Position numbers and translations under genes: made by a program. A DNA stretch of 64,000 nucleotides, from the NCBI RefSeq assembly GCF_024707505.1, contig NZ_CP102604.1, positions 1,178,001-1,242,000 on the forward strand, given 5' to 3'. The notes under the pieces are model-generated. The model worked only from the letters and a program-made list of their open reading frames with translations. It was not told the origin of the DNA and did no database searches. Below are positions 26,348 through 34,841 of this stretch, piece by piece (the first letter of the stretch is position 1; every line of letters starts with the position of its first letter). The DNA is from Pantoea sp. SOD02 (GTDB lineage: Bacteria > Pseudomonadota > Gammaproteobacteria > Enterobacterales > Enterobacteriaceae).

Positions 26348-26431
26348 ATGAAAATAATTCTGTGGGTCATCGCCATCATCTTCATCGTTGGATTACTGAC
26401 AATTACAGGCGTCTTTAAACTGATTTTCTGA
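26348..26431 (+). CDS. yohP: YohP, 27-residue membrane protein
   Basis: The 28-codon frame encodes MKIILWVIAIIFIVGLLTIT followed by GVFKLIF, which differs from the E. coli YohP sequence I recall at only a few hydrophobic positions. One membrane segment makes up nearly the whole protein. GAAGGAG lies 8 nt before the ATG and an intrinsic terminator starts 8 nt after the stop, so it is a compact single-gene unit. E. coli YohP is an inner-membrane protein whose mRNA and protein have been studied as targeting models; the physiological role is unknown. Confidence 0.88.
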   Translation: MKIILWVIAIIFIVGLLTITGVFKLIF

Positions 26432-26438
26432 CAACGAC

Positions 26439-26466
26439 AGGCACCTGCGGGTGCCTGAATTTTTAT
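26439..26466 (+). terminator. Intrinsic terminator of yohP
   Basis: Stem AGGCACC/GGTGCCT with a TGCG loop, then GAATTTTTATT. The 3' end of the T-run overlaps the last codons of the convergent zinc-ribbon gene. Confidence 0.88.
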
Positions 26467-26648
26467 TCAGCATAGGATTTTTCGCTGTCTTTACAGGACG
26501 AGACAGGCAGAATGAAATCGTGCAGATTTAGCGGTTTCTGACATCGTGCGCAGCAGGCGCCATGATGATTTGTCGAATCGACCTTTTCGCAGTCCGATAA
26601 GGTGTAAAAAAATTTAGCGCAACCGCAGCGGCTACAACGAATGGTCAT
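26463..26648 (-). CDS. Small zinc-ribbon-like protein
   Basis: 61 residues. Two cysteine knuckles, CSRCGC at residues 5-10 and CCARCQKPL near residue 33, suggest one zinc-ribbon site. The rest is polar with no membrane segment. Upstream the minus strand reads ACGGAGATGGGGAAAAAACTGAC before the ATG, with GGAG rather distant from the start, so translation may be modest. It is convergent with yohP and its 3' end lies inside the yohP terminator. The family is not recognised with confidence. Confidence 0.65.
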   Translation of the reverse strand: MTIRCSRCGCAKFFYTLSDCEKVDSTNHHGACCARCQKPLNLHDFILPVSSCKDSEKSYAE

Positions 26649-27033
26649 GTCAGTTTTTTCCCCATCTCCGTCCTGGAGTATCGAGATTTATCTTATTCGT
26701 CTGATGAGTTCAATTGATAAATTTTATTAACTTATTCCGTATGTGAATTGTTTGCGCTAAGTCTCTGAAAGCTATCTTGTTGCTTGCCGTTATCATTACA
26801 GCAGGTTTGCACTTTATGTACATTCCGCGGTAATGCCTATCCGTTTATCTGACGTTTCAATTTCACGTCCTGCTTGAGGTAAAATTCGCCAACATCCAAG
26901 AATTAGCCTGGAGAGATTAAGCGCATTTTTTATTACTATCCTGGCAATTACTTTAGGAACTCGTCGTACAGGAAGCTGAAAAATATGCCTTCAGGTAATA
27001 ATTTTTCAGCATGACTTAACAGGAAATTACGTT
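26649..27033. promoter_or_regulatory. pagP upstream region with a leader hairpin
   Basis: 385 AT-rich bp holding the divergent starts of the zinc-ribbon gene and pagP. The arms GCTGAAAAAT (26975-26984) and ATTTTTCAGC (27001-27010) form a perfect 10-bp inverted repeat with a 16-nt loop, ending 10 nt before the AGGA that serves pagP. I could not identify a PhoP box with confidence. Confidence 0.6.
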
Positions 27034-27606
27034 GTGAATCGGCACTTTTCTGCAGCGTTGTTAGGCTGCATTTTGACCTTATCGGTCTCATTTTCAGCAT
27101 CAGCGGTTACAACTTCACAAGCCATCAAATCTGGCTGGAACACTTTTAGCGACAACGTGTCGCAAACCTGGTCGCAGCCGCAGAGTTACGATTTTTATCT
27201 GCCGGCGATTACCTGGCATAACCGTTGGACTTACGACGATGAACACATTGATAAGTACAACGAACGCCCGTGGGGCGCGGGTGCGGGTGTTTCACGCTGG
27301 GATGAAAAAGGCAACTGGCACGGCCTGTACCTGATGGCGTTTAAAGACTCGTTTAACAAATGGGAGCCAATTGGTGGTTACGGTTGGGAAGCGACATGGC
27401 GACCGCTTAGCGATCAAAACTTCCATTTGGGTGCGGGATATACGGCGGGCGTAACGGCGAGGGATAACTGGAAATACATTCCGGTTCCACTGATATTACC
27501 TTTAGCATCAATTGGATATGGTCCAGCCACTTTCCAAATGACTTATATTCCCGGCACTTACAATAACGGCAATGTCTATTTTGCCTGGCTGAGATTTGAG
27601 TTTTAA
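27034..27606 (+). CDS. pagP: PagP, lipid A palmitoyltransferase
   Basis: 190 residues from a GTG at 27034, with AGGA 9 nt upstream. A signal peptide ends near ASA (residue 24). The mature part is the 8-strand outer-membrane barrel of PagP. The known active-site residues are present with the E. coli spacing: H62, D105 and S106 (H33, D76, S77 in mature E. coli PagP). It moves palmitate from phospholipid to lipid A, giving resistance to cationic peptides. Its place beside cspE is as in E. coli. PhoPQ control is known in relatives but not shown here. Confidence 0.95.
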   Translation: MNRHFSAALLGCILTLSVSFSASAVTTSQAIKSGWNTFSDNVSQTWSQPQSYDFYLPAITWHNRWTYDDEHIDKYNERPWGAGAGVSRWDEKGNWHGLYLMAFKDSFNKWEPIGGYGWEATWRPLSDQNFHLGAGYTAGVTARDNWKYIPVPLILPLASIGYGPATFQMTYIPGTYNNGNVYFAWLRFEF

Positions 27607-27756
27607 GCGTTAGTAGCGTTCAGAAAGTGTGATCGGCATGCAAAAAATCAATATTTATCACTTTTTCATCAAATCGCACTGGACAAATGTCACCGCAATT
27701 GCTGTACTAGACGTCGACACAGTTTAGTGTCCTTTTTTCATGTAAAGGTAATATAG

Positions 27757-27966
27757 ATGTCTAAGATCAAAGGTAACGTAAAGTGGTTTAATGAGTCGAA
27801 AGGCTTCGGTTTCATTACTCCAGAAGATGGCAGCAAAGATGTATTCGTACACTTCTCTGCAATCAACAGCAACGGTTTCAAAACTCTGGCTGAAGGTCAG
27901 CGCGTTGAGTTCGAAATCACTGACGGTGCTAAAGGCCCATCAGCTGCTAACGTTATCGCACTGTAA
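27757..27966 (+). CDS. cspE: CspE, cold-shock-family RNA chaperone
   Basis: 69 residues, with the same length as E. coli CspE and only three differences that I can recall. RNP1 (KGFGFI) and RNP2 (VFVHF) are intact. CspE binds single-stranded RNA and DNA, melts secondary structure and acts in transcription antitermination. A TAAAGGTAATATAG ribosome-binding region precedes the ATG. A strong terminator follows, making it a single-gene unit; crcB, its neighbour in E. coli, is missing here. Confidence 0.97.
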   Translation: MSKIKGNVKWFNESKGFGFITPEDGSKDVFVHFSAINSNGFKTLAEGQRVEFEITDGAKGPSAANVIAL

Positions 27967-27985
27967 TTTAACAGTTCGAATTCTG

Positions 27986-28013
27986 AAAACCCGCCTCCTG
28001 GCGGGTTTTTTTT
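27986..28013 (+). terminator. Intrinsic terminator of cspE
   Basis: Stem AAAACCCGCC/GGCGGGTTTT, TCCT loop, then more T. Confidence 0.93.
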
Positions 28014-28161
28014 ATGCTTAAATCAGCTCGCTACTTTGTCTGCACATAGATTCTGCGGCACATCTCACAGATAGCTTCCGTAACACAGCCACACCAATGC
28101 TTACTTGCAGATTTTTATCCGGCAACGCTATATAACTGCTCAGGGAAAATGAGGAGGCAGG

Positions 28162-28587
28162 ATGAACATACGTCAGGCACAGGCAAAAGACAGTTTTGCA
28201 TTGAGCGCGTTATTAACCGAATTAGGTTATAGCGCGACGGAAGGATTTATTGATACGCGTTTGGCTCAGCTTATTGATCATCCCGATGAAACGTTGTTGG
28301 TCGCCGAACACGGCAATCAAGTACTGGGATTTCTGTCGTTGCACTTTATTCCACAGCTGGCATTGGCCGGCGATTTTGCCCGCATCAGCTACTTCTGTAT
28401 TGCCGAAGGCGAGCGCAGCAAGGGAAGCGGACAGCAGCTTTTGAATCACGCCGAACAGCTGGCGCGTTCACGTGGTTGCGATCGCATGGAAGTGCATTGC
28501 CACTCATCGCGCCTCAAAGCCAATCAATTCTATGCGCGCGAAGGCTATGTGGAATCACCGCGCTATCACATTAAAGATCTGGGTTAA
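28162..28587 (+). CDS. GNAT-family N-acetyltransferase
   Basis: 141 residues. It has the GNAT plan: LLVAEHGNQVLGFLSLHFIP (beta strands 2-4), ARISYFCIAEGERSKGSGQQ (the acetyl-CoA pyrophosphate loop, here with SKGSG), and a C-terminal VEVHCHSSR-type strand followed by ANQFYAREGYV. GAGGAGGCAGG gives a strong ribosome-binding site. Its 3' end overlaps the convergent MocR-type gene by 17 nt. The substrate is unknown; it does not look like a ribosomal-protein acetylase. Confidence 0.87.
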   Translation: MNIRQAQAKDSFALSALLTELGYSATEGFIDTRLAQLIDHPDETLLVAEHGNQVLGFLSLHFIPQLALAGDFARISYFCIAEGERSKGSGQQLLNHAEQLARSRGCDRMEVHCHSSRLKANQFYAREGYVESPRYHIKDLG

Positions 28588-29926
28588 GATTTAGCTCGCG
28601 TCCGCTGGCAATTACAATGGCATCGGCGATGCTGTCGAGTTGTACAAAAGGCAGCAGCGCCGCGCTGACGCGAATAAATTGCCGGCTGTTAATGCTACAG
28701 CGTTCACCGGGCAGCACGGCGATACCCCGCGCAGCCAGCGTGATCATCGCGTACTGCTCCGATTCCACTGGAATCCACACGCTTAATCCATCGCGCTCCT
28801 CCAGCACTAAACCGCGTTTCGCCAGCGCTGCCAGCAACTGCTGGCGACGCTGCGCGTAAGTGGCTTTGGCCTGCTGAATACGCTGCTGAGTCTGCTCGTC
28901 GTTGAGCATCCACGCCACGGCATCCTGCAAAATACGGCTGGTCCAGCTGACGCCAAAATTGCGCCACGCTTGCAGGCGTTTCACCATTTCCGCAGTGCCT
29001 GATAACACCGCCAGACGCAAATCCGGTCCATAAGCTTTGGAAAACGAGTGCACATGCAGCACGCGTTCAGGATAGTGGAAGCCGAGGCTAAACACCGGCC
29101 AGCGCGACAGATCGCCAATGCCATCATCTTCCACAATGATGGTGCTACTGTTTGCCAGCACGCGTGCGAGCTCTGCACTGCGACGCTGACTTACGCTGTG
29201 TCCGGTGGCTGAATGAGTACGCGGTTGATAGATAAACATCGCCGGAGATTTCTGCATCAGCGTGCTCAGCGCCGAGGGAATTGGCCCTTGTTCATCACAT
29301 GGCAATGGTAAAATTTCAGCGCCAATGTTGTCTAAAATATCCAGTAATCGCGTGGCAGTAGGATCTTCAATTACCACACGATCGCCCGGTGACAGCAAGG
29401 TTTGCACGATCAGGTTCATGGCATCAAAACCGCCGTCGGTCGCCAGCCAGGCTTCGGCGGGATAGGGCCAGCGCGGCGTTACGGCATCCTGCAATTGCGG
29501 TGAAATCGCCTCGCGCTGATAGCTATTCAGTTGCGGTGAGGCAATGCCAGCCAGCATCGCCTGCCGCAGATCCGGCAACAGCGTTGGATCTGGTGAGGCC
29601 ATCGCCAATGACGCCTGAACATTCTCACCGTAATTACCAATCTTCTCGAAACGAATCGGACGCGGCATTACGCTGTTGCCGCTCACCCACACACCGCTGC
29701 GACCTTTCCCCGCCAGCACTTTCTGCTTCTTCAGTTGCGCCCAGGCAGCGGAAACCGTTGCCGGGCTCACGCCCAGTCGCTCAGCCAACTCGCGTACCGC
29801 TGGCATTTGCATGCCTACCGCAATCTGCCCATCGCGAATCAGTGTTGATGCCGCATGCGTGATGCCTTTGACTGAGGCATCCGTGATCTGCTGGCTAAGC
29901 CACTCCAAATCCACACTTTGCGTCAT
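28571..29926 (-). CDS. MocR-type regulator (GntR winged helix fused to aminotransferase-like domain)
   Basis: 451 residues. Residues 1-75 are a GntR winged helix (MQMPAVRELAERLGVSPATV). The remainder is a fold-type I aminotransferase domain with IVEDDGIGDLSRWP and a PLP-lysine motif VHSFSKAYGPDLRLAVLSG. In MocR regulators the aminotransferase-like domain senses PLP or an amino acid and the protein binds direct repeats of DNA. Such repeats lie in its own upstream gap (29938-29967). It is divergent from the uptake operon at 30064, which is its likely target. Confidence 0.92.
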   Translation of the reverse strand: MTQSVDLEWLSQQITDASVKGITHAASTLIRDGQIAVGMQMPAVRELAERLGVSPATVSAAWAQLKKQKVLAGKGRSGVWVSGNSVMPRPIRFEKIGNYGENVQASLAMASPDPTLLPDLRQAMLAGIASPQLNSYQREAISPQLQDAVTPRWPYPAEAWLATDGGFDAMNLIVQTLLSPGDRVVIEDPTATRLLDILDNIGAEILPLPCDEQGPIPSALSTLMQKSPAMFIYQPRTHSATGHSVSQRRSAELARVLANSSTIIVEDDGIGDLSRWPVFSLGFHYPERVLHVHSFSKAYGPDLRLAVLSGTAEMVKRLQAWRNFGVSWTSRILQDAVAWMLNDEQTQQRIQQAKATYAQRRQQLLAALAKRGLVLEERDGLSVWIPVESEQYAMITLAARGIAVLPGERCSINSRQFIRVSAALLPFVQLDSIADAIVIASGRELNLNPDL

Positions 29927-29937
29927 AAGAAAATCCT

Positions 29938-29967
29938 TTGTTCAGTAACAAATAATAGATTGTTCAG
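29938..29967. promoter_or_regulatory. Direct-repeat operator candidate for the MocR-type regulator
   Basis: TTGTTCAG occurs at 29938-29945 and again at 29960-29967, 22 bp apart (about two helical turns), in the 137-bp gap between the regulator and the uptake operon. Direct repeats on one DNA face are the known mode of MocR/PdxR binding. Confidence 0.6.
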
Positions 29968-30063
29968 ATTAGTATTCGCGTTTTAGACTCAAATTCAAGC
30001 ACTATTTGCTGCATAAATAATCACAGCCGCAGGGCTGGCAGAACAGACGGGGAAGGTATAACT

Positions 30064-31023
30064 ATGGTAACCATCAGACTGGCGGTACGTGACTGGGATT
30101 ACTTCACACCGCTGGCACTCGGCGATCTCAAACCGGAAGGTTTCACGCTGGAGATCGATCGCGTTGGCACGTTGGTGGATAACCTCGCCACCAGCGATAA
30201 ATACGATGCCGGTGAAGTGTCGTTTAGCCGTTTTGCTCAGGCGCGGGCTAAAGGTGACACTTCGCTGCTGGGCCTGCCACACTTCCTGATGCGCGGTTTC
30301 CGCCAGCGCTGCATCATTACGTGCAGCGACAGCCCGATTACCACGCCAGCGCAGCTGAAAGGCAAAAAGATCGGCGTTACCGGCTGGCAGGACTCGGGCA
30401 ACACCTGGACGCGTACCGTGCTGCGTGAAGCGGGCGTGGAGATTGATGATGCGTACTGGTTTGCCGGACGTTTGACCGAAGATCATCCGATTGTTGATCG
30501 TCTGGCCGGTTTTGGTCGTCCGGGCCGAATTGAACCGGCGCCAGGCGAGCGTCCACTGATTGAACTGCTGAAGGCGGGCGAGCTGGATGCAGTCTTTACG
30601 CCCTTTATGCCGGAAGGTTTCTTCCTCGCCGATTCAGGTCTGCGCCAGCTGCAGGTTGATTTTGCCGCAGCCGAGCGTGACTACTTTAATCGCGTCGGCT
30701 ATGTGCCGGGCATTCATTTACTGGCGCTGAAGCCTGCCTTAGCCGAGGCGCATCCGTGGCTGCCTCAGGCGCTGAGCGACATCATCGATCGTTCGTACCA
30801 GATGTGGATGAAGAAGCGCGAGAAATACGCCGACACCACGCCATGGCTGCTGGACGATTTGCGGCGCACCGCGCAGGAATTACCCGCCAACTGGAATCAG
30901 AACGGATTTTCGGTTAACAAAAAGATGATTGCCGATTTTGCGAATGAGCTGTTCCAGCAAGGCCTAACCCAAACATTGCTGACGCCGGAAGCGATTTTCC
31001 CGGCTGCGGCGCGAGGAGAATAA
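30064..31023 (+). CDS. Substrate-binding-protein-like (dihydroxyphthalate decarboxylase/NMT1-like) protein
   Basis: 319 residues without a signal peptide. TIRLAVRDWDYFTPLALGDL at the start, YDAGEVSFSRFAQARAKGD and LKGKKIGVTGWQDSGNTWTR are typical of the type II periplasmic-binding fold in the family that includes 4,5-dihydroxyphthalate decarboxylase and NMT1-like proteins. Without an export signal it may be a cytoplasmic enzyme or ligand sensor rather than a transporter component. It is the first gene of the operon and its stop overlaps the amidase start (TAATG). Confidence 0.78.
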   Translation: MVTIRLAVRDWDYFTPLALGDLKPEGFTLEIDRVGTLVDNLATSDKYDAGEVSFSRFAQARAKGDTSLLGLPHFLMRGFRQRCIITCSDSPITTPAQLKGKKIGVTGWQDSGNTWTRTVLREAGVEIDDAYWFAGRLTEDHPIVDRLAGFGRPGRIEPAPGERPLIELLKAGELDAVFTPFMPEGFFLADSGLRQLQVDFAAAERDYFNRVGYVPGIHLLALKPALAEAHPWLPQALSDIIDRSYQMWMKKREKYADTTPWLLDDLRRTAQELPANWNQNGFSVNKKMIADFANELFQQGLTQTLLTPEAIFPAAARGE

Positions 31024-31820
31024 TGATGAAAGTAGCAATGGGGCAATTTGCCGTCAGCCGCGAATGGCAGGAAAACACCGATATTTGCATCGGGCTGATG
31101 AACCAGGCGCTGGCGGGCGGCGCGGATCTGCTGGTGCTGCCGGAAGGCGTGCTGGCGCGTGATATCGCCGATCCAGATCTGGTGCTGAAAGCGGCGCAGC
31201 CGCTGGATGGTCCTTTCGTCACTCAGCTGCTGGCGGTTAGCAAAGGCAACAACCTGACCACCATGATGAGCGTACACGTGCCGACCGAAGGGCAGAAGGC
31301 GCTCAACGTGCTGATCGCCATTCGCAACGGCGAAATCATCGCTGAGTACGTGAAATTGCACCTGTACGATGCCTTCGCCATGCAGGAGTCGCAGCGCGTC
31401 AATCCAGGACGTGAGATTCCGCCGCTGGTTGACGTAGCAGGCATGAAAGTCGGGTTGATGACCTGCTACGACGTGCGCTTCCCGGAGCTGGCGCGTCGCT
31501 TAGTGCTTGACGGCGCCGATGTGCTGGTGCTGCCAGCGGCGTGGGTAAAAGGTCCGCTGAAAGAGATGCACTGGGAATTGCTGACCACCGCGCGTGCGCT
31601 GGAAAACACCTGCTACATGGTGGCGGTGGGCGAATGCGGACCACGCAATATCGGCAACAGTCTGGTGATCGATCCGTTGGGCGTGGCGATTGCCAAAGCG
31701 CCGGAATCAGCCGCGCTGGTGTTTGCCGATCTCGATCCACAGCGCATCGCCTATGCACGCAGCGTACTGCCGGTGCTGGAGAATCGCTGTTTTGCCCGTC
31801 CTGAACTTAAACCACTTTGA
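31023..31820 (+). CDS. ybeM: Nitrilase-family amidase, YbeM-like (deaminated glutathione amidase type)
   Basis: 265 residues (264 from the second ATG). The nitrilase triad is E41 (VLPEG), K111 (VKLHLYD) and C148 (MTCYDVRFPE). YbeM is known as a deaminated-glutathione amidase, a metabolite-repair enzyme, and in E. coli K-12 the gene is truncated. Here it is full length and lies in the same neighbourhood, upstream of tatE. It is however embedded in an uptake operon, overlapping the preceding gene and 19 nt before the next, so a different amide substrate imported by the neighbouring transporter is possible. The symbol rests on position and family. Confidence 0.85.
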   Translation: MMKVAMGQFAVSREWQENTDICIGLMNQALAGGADLLVLPEGVLARDIADPDLVLKAAQPLDGPFVTQLLAVSKGNNLTTMMSVHVPTEGQKALNVLIAIRNGEIIAEYVKLHLYDAFAMQESQRVNPGREIPPLVDVAGMKVGLMTCYDVRFPELARRLVLDGADVLVLPAAWVKGPLKEMHWELLTTARALENTCYMVAVGECGPRNIGNSLVIDPLGVAIAKAPESAALVFADLDPQRIAYARSVLPVLENRCFARPELKPL

Positions 31821-31839
31821 TCGCTGGGGAATCTGACTG

Positions 31840-32727
31840 ATGAAAACTATTGCTACCGCCATCGCGCTTTCATTGGGCCTGACGGCCTGTTTCGCTCAGG
31901 CAGCTGGCGCTATTCCGGCGCAAAAAGTGGATCAGGCACTGCACGACCGTCTGCCAGCAGAGATTAAAAGCAGCGGCAAAATGGTCTCGGTAAACAACGG
32001 TTCCTTTCCTCCGTACGAGATCGTTAACGGTCCGCACTCAATGGACGGCGCCTCCGCCGATCTCACCGAAGCGCTGGCACAGCTGCTGGGTGTGAAGATT
32101 GAACATGCCACAGTGAGCGGTTTATCGGGCGTGCTCACCGGCATTAATTCCGGCCGTTACCAGATGGCGATTGGGCCGATTGGGGATTATCCGGATCGTC
32201 AGCAGAAGGTCGATTTTATCGACTTTGTGCAAGAGTTCGTGGTGTTTGGCGTGCAGAAAGGCAATCCATCCAAAATCAACGGTCTGGAAGATACCTGCGG
32301 CAAACGCATTGCGGTGATGGCGGCGGGTTCAGCGGAACAGGTGATTCGCAAGCAGTCCGATGCCTGTGTCGCGGCGGGTAAACCGGCGGTGGTGGTGCAA
32401 TCCTTCACCGATCAGCCGTCGTCGATTTTAGCCGTACGCTCAAAACGTTCCGATGCCTTCTTCTCGTCGCAGGCGCCGCTGACTTACTTCATCGAACAGG
32501 CTAATGGTCAGCTGGAGCTGGCGGGCAAAGGCAAGAAAAACGGCTTTGGCGACATTTTCCAGGGCACCGTGGTACCGAAAGGATCGGAGCTGGGCAACGT
32601 AGTGCTGGATGCTTACAAAGAGCTGTTCAGTAACGGCACCTACGCGGCCATCATGAAGAAGTGGAAGTTAGACGGCAACGTGTTGCAGCAACCGGGACGT
32701 AACCTGGCGCAAGGGGCAGCAAAATGA
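31840..32727 (+). CDS. Periplasmic substrate-binding protein of a polar amino acid-type ABC transporter
   Basis: 295 residues. The signal peptide runs to about residue 22 (MKTIATAIALSLGLTACFAQ, cleaved near AAG). SVNNGSFPPYEIVNGPHSMD, GLSGVLTGINSGRYQMAIGP and IDFVQEFVVFGVQKGN match the PBP type II fold of the polar amino acid uptake family. It overlaps the permease gene by 4 nt (ATGA). The ligand cannot be assigned; the neighbouring amidase suggests an amide or amino acid derivative. Confidence 0.9.
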   Translation: MKTIATAIALSLGLTACFAQAAGAIPAQKVDQALHDRLPAEIKSSGKMVSVNNGSFPPYEIVNGPHSMDGASADLTEALAQLLGVKIEHATVSGLSGVLTGINSGRYQMAIGPIGDYPDRQQKVDFIDFVQEFVVFGVQKGNPSKINGLEDTCGKRIAVMAAGSAEQVIRKQSDACVAAGKPAVVVQSFTDQPSSILAVRSKRSDAFFSSQAPLTYFIEQANGQLELAGKGKKNGFGDIFQGTVVPKGSELGNVVLDAYKELFSNGTYAAIMKKWKLDGNVLQQPGRNLAQGAAK

Positions 32728-33683
32728 GTCCGGTCACCAACAATTCGCGAGCCAGGGATAAGGCCGACGTGCAGCAGCGCGATGTGGCTTTTGCCCGCAG
32801 TGCGCCCACGTATGGGCGCTGGATCTCATGGATTTTGGTGCTGGTTATTGCCGCAAACTTCCTCTGGCTGGTGGCGACCAACCCCAATTTTGAGTGGAAC
32901 GTGGTGCTGCAGTGGTTCACCGAAGGTTCGGTGATGAAAGGCCTGCAGGTCACGCTCGGCTTGACGGTGGTGTCGATGATTCTCGGCACGCTGCTGGGGC
33001 TGTTGCTGGGCGTGTGGCGTCTTTCGGAAAACAAATTGCTGAGCGGCTTGTCGTCGCTCTACATCTGGTTTTTCCGTGGTACGCCGCTGCTGGTGCAGCT
33101 GATCTTTTGGTACAACCTGTCGACGCTGTTTCCCACGATCTCGATCACTATTCCGTGGACGGATATCACCTTTGCCAGCTGGAATACTAACGATCTGATT
33201 ACGCCATTGACCGCAGCAATTGCCGGACTGGCGCTTAATGAAGCGGCCTATATGGCCGAGATCATTCGCGCCGGCTTGCTGTCAGTGGATAACGGTCAGG
33301 TTGAAACCACCCAGGCATTTGGCATGAGCCGCAGCCGTGCGCTGCGACGTGTAATCATTCCACAGGCGATGCGTTCGATCATCCCGCCAACCGGTAACCA
33401 GTTGATCAGTATGATCAAAGCGACGTCGCTGGTGAGTGTGATCGCCATGGGCGATCTGTTGTACTCGGTGCAGGCCGTGTATAACCGCACCTTTGAAATT
33501 ATTCCGATGCTGATGGTCGCGGTGATTTGGTATCTGTTTATCACCTCGATTCTCAACGTGGGTCAGTCCGCCATCGAGCGTTACTACGCACGCGGCACCA
33601 CCCGCACGGTGGTGAACAAACGTCGTGTTGCCGCTAACGAAGCCGCGCCAGCCGTCGCGCACCGTCTGAAGGAGGATGTATGA
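32724..33683 (+). CDS. ABC transporter permease of the polar amino acid type
   Basis: 319 residues, longer than usual because of an N-terminal extension. Membrane segments begin at [20 protein letters not shown], then [20 protein letters not shown]. The EAA-type loop that docks the ATPase is [20 protein letters not shown] with [21 protein letters not shown] single permease gene suggests a homodimer. It overlaps both neighbours by 4 nt. Confidence 0.93.
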   Translation: MSPVTNNSRARDKADVQQRDVAFARSAPTYGRWISWILVLVIAANFLWLVATNPNFEWNVVLQWFTEGSVMKGLQVTLGLTVVSMILGTLLGLLLGVWRLSENKLLSGLSSLYIWFFRGTPLLVQLIFWYNLSTLFPTISITIPWTDITFASWNTNDLITPLTAAIAGLALNEAAYMAEIIRAGLLSVDNGQVETTQAFGMSRSRALRRVIIPQAMRSIIPPTGNQLISMIKATSLVSVIAMGDLLYSVQAVYNRTFEIIPMLMVAVIWYLFITSILNVGQSAIERYYARGTTRTVVNKRRVAANEAAPAVAHRLKEDV

Positions 33684-34450
33684 GTGAAGTTCAGCCGCTG
33701 GTGCGTGCGCGGAATGTGCAGAAGAGTTATGGCGATAACGAAGTGCTGAAAGGCATCGATCTCGATGTGTTTCCGGGTGAAGTGGTAGTAATTCTCGGAC
33801 CATCGGGCTCGGGTAAATCTACCTTTTTGCGCTGCATTAATCATCTGGAAGACATGAATGCCGGTTCGATTATGGTGGGTGATGACCAGATCGGTTATGA
33901 GCTGAAGCGCGGTATTTTGCATCGGCTGTCGGCGCGTAAAATTGCTCATCAGCGTCAGAAAATCGGCATGGTGTTTCAGCAGTTCAATCTCTATCCGCAT
34001 ATGACGGTGCTGCAAAACATCATTGAAGCGCCGATTGGTGTGCACAAATTTGCGCGGCAGGACGCGCTCAAGCATGCCCGTGAACTGCTGGCGACCGTGG
34101 GATTGAGTGACAAAGCTGATGCCTGGCCGCGTCATCTGTCGGGTGGTCAACAGCAACGTGTAGCGATTGCGCGTGCGCTGGCGATTAAACCGGCGCTGAT
34201 GCTGTTTGATGAACCGACTTCGGCACTCGATCCGGAGTTAGTCGGCGAAGTGCTGGCCACCATGCGCACCTTAGCCGATCAAGGGCTGACCATGATTGTG
34301 GTGACCCATGAAATTGGTTTTGCGCGTGAGGCGGCCGATCGCGTGGTGTTTATGGATGGTGGCGTGGTAGTGGAGCAGGGCAGTCCCGAGCAGGTGATTG
34401 GTAATCCACAGCATCCGCGCACGCAGGCTTTTCTCAGCCGCTTTATTTAG
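33680..34450 (+). CDS. ABC transporter ATP-binding protein of the polar amino acid type
   Basis: 256 residues. Walker [11 protein letters not shown]-loop [10 protein letters not shown], signature [15 protein letters not shown], Walker [15 protein letters not shown] and H-loop VVTHEIG are all intact. An insert ([20 protein letters not shown]) lies before the Q-loop, as in the histidine/octopine-type ATPases. It is the last gene of the uptake operon; tatE follows after 98 nt and has its own upstream region. Confidence 0.95.
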   Translation: MSEVQPLVRARNVQKSYGDNEVLKGIDLDVFPGEVVVILGPSGSGKSTFLRCINHLEDMNAGSIMVGDDQIGYELKRGILHRLSARKIAHQRQKIGMVFQQFNLYPHMTVLQNIIEAPIGVHKFARQDALKHARELLATVGLSDKADAWPRHLSGGQQQRVAIARALAIKPALMLFDEPTSALDPELVGEVLATMRTLADQGLTMIVVTHEIGFAREAADRVVFMDGGVVVEQGSPEQVIGNPQHPRTQAFLSRFI

Positions 34451-34548
34451 GCGGGCGGTCTCACTCTGTTACAGATTGCAGTTGAGGCCGTTTATAAACT
34501 GCGCGTTAATAGTCAGGTCCGTTTTTCACATTGGTTGAAAGGTAAATT

Positions 34549-34752
34549 ATGGAAGGTATCAGTATTGCCAAACTGCTGATCATCGGTGCGCTCATCGTAC
34601 TGCTTTTTGGCACCAACAAGTTACGTTCACTGGGTGGCGATCTGGGTTCCGCAATCAAAGGCTTCAAGAAAGCCATGAAAGATGATGAATCCGGCGCATC
34701 CAAAAGCAGCGCTGAAGAAGCACCTGCTGAACGTGTCAGCCACAAAGAGTAA
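34549..34752 (+). CDS. tatE: TatE, twin-arginine translocase subunit
   Basis: 67 residues, the same length as E. coli TatE. A single N-terminal membrane segment ([17 protein letters not shown]), the [20 protein letters not shown] hinge and amphipathic helix, and an SHKE tail are as in TatE. It can partly replace TatA in forming the Tat pore. AAAGGTAAATT precedes the ATG. It keeps the ybeM-tatE-lipA neighbourhood of E. coli, apart from the inserted gene between tatE and lipA. Confidence 0.96.
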   Translation: MEGISIAKLLIIGALIVLLFGTNKLRSLGGDLGSAIKGFKKAMKDDESGASKSSAEEAPAERVSHKE

Positions 34753-34798
34753 TCTCTGCGCCGAACGTCAATAAGTGTAAATATTTATTACGTTGATA

Positions 34799-34836
34799 AA
34801 AAACCAGACTGTCGCCAGTCTGGTTTTTGTTTTTGT
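34799..34836. terminator. Bidirectional terminator between tatE and the orphan Ig-like gene
   Basis: Stem AAACCAGACT/AGTCTGGTTT, 6-nt loop, T-run on the plus side and A-run (T on minus) on the other side. It can end both tatE and the minus-strand gene. Confidence 0.9.
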
Positions 34837-34841
34837 GCGTC

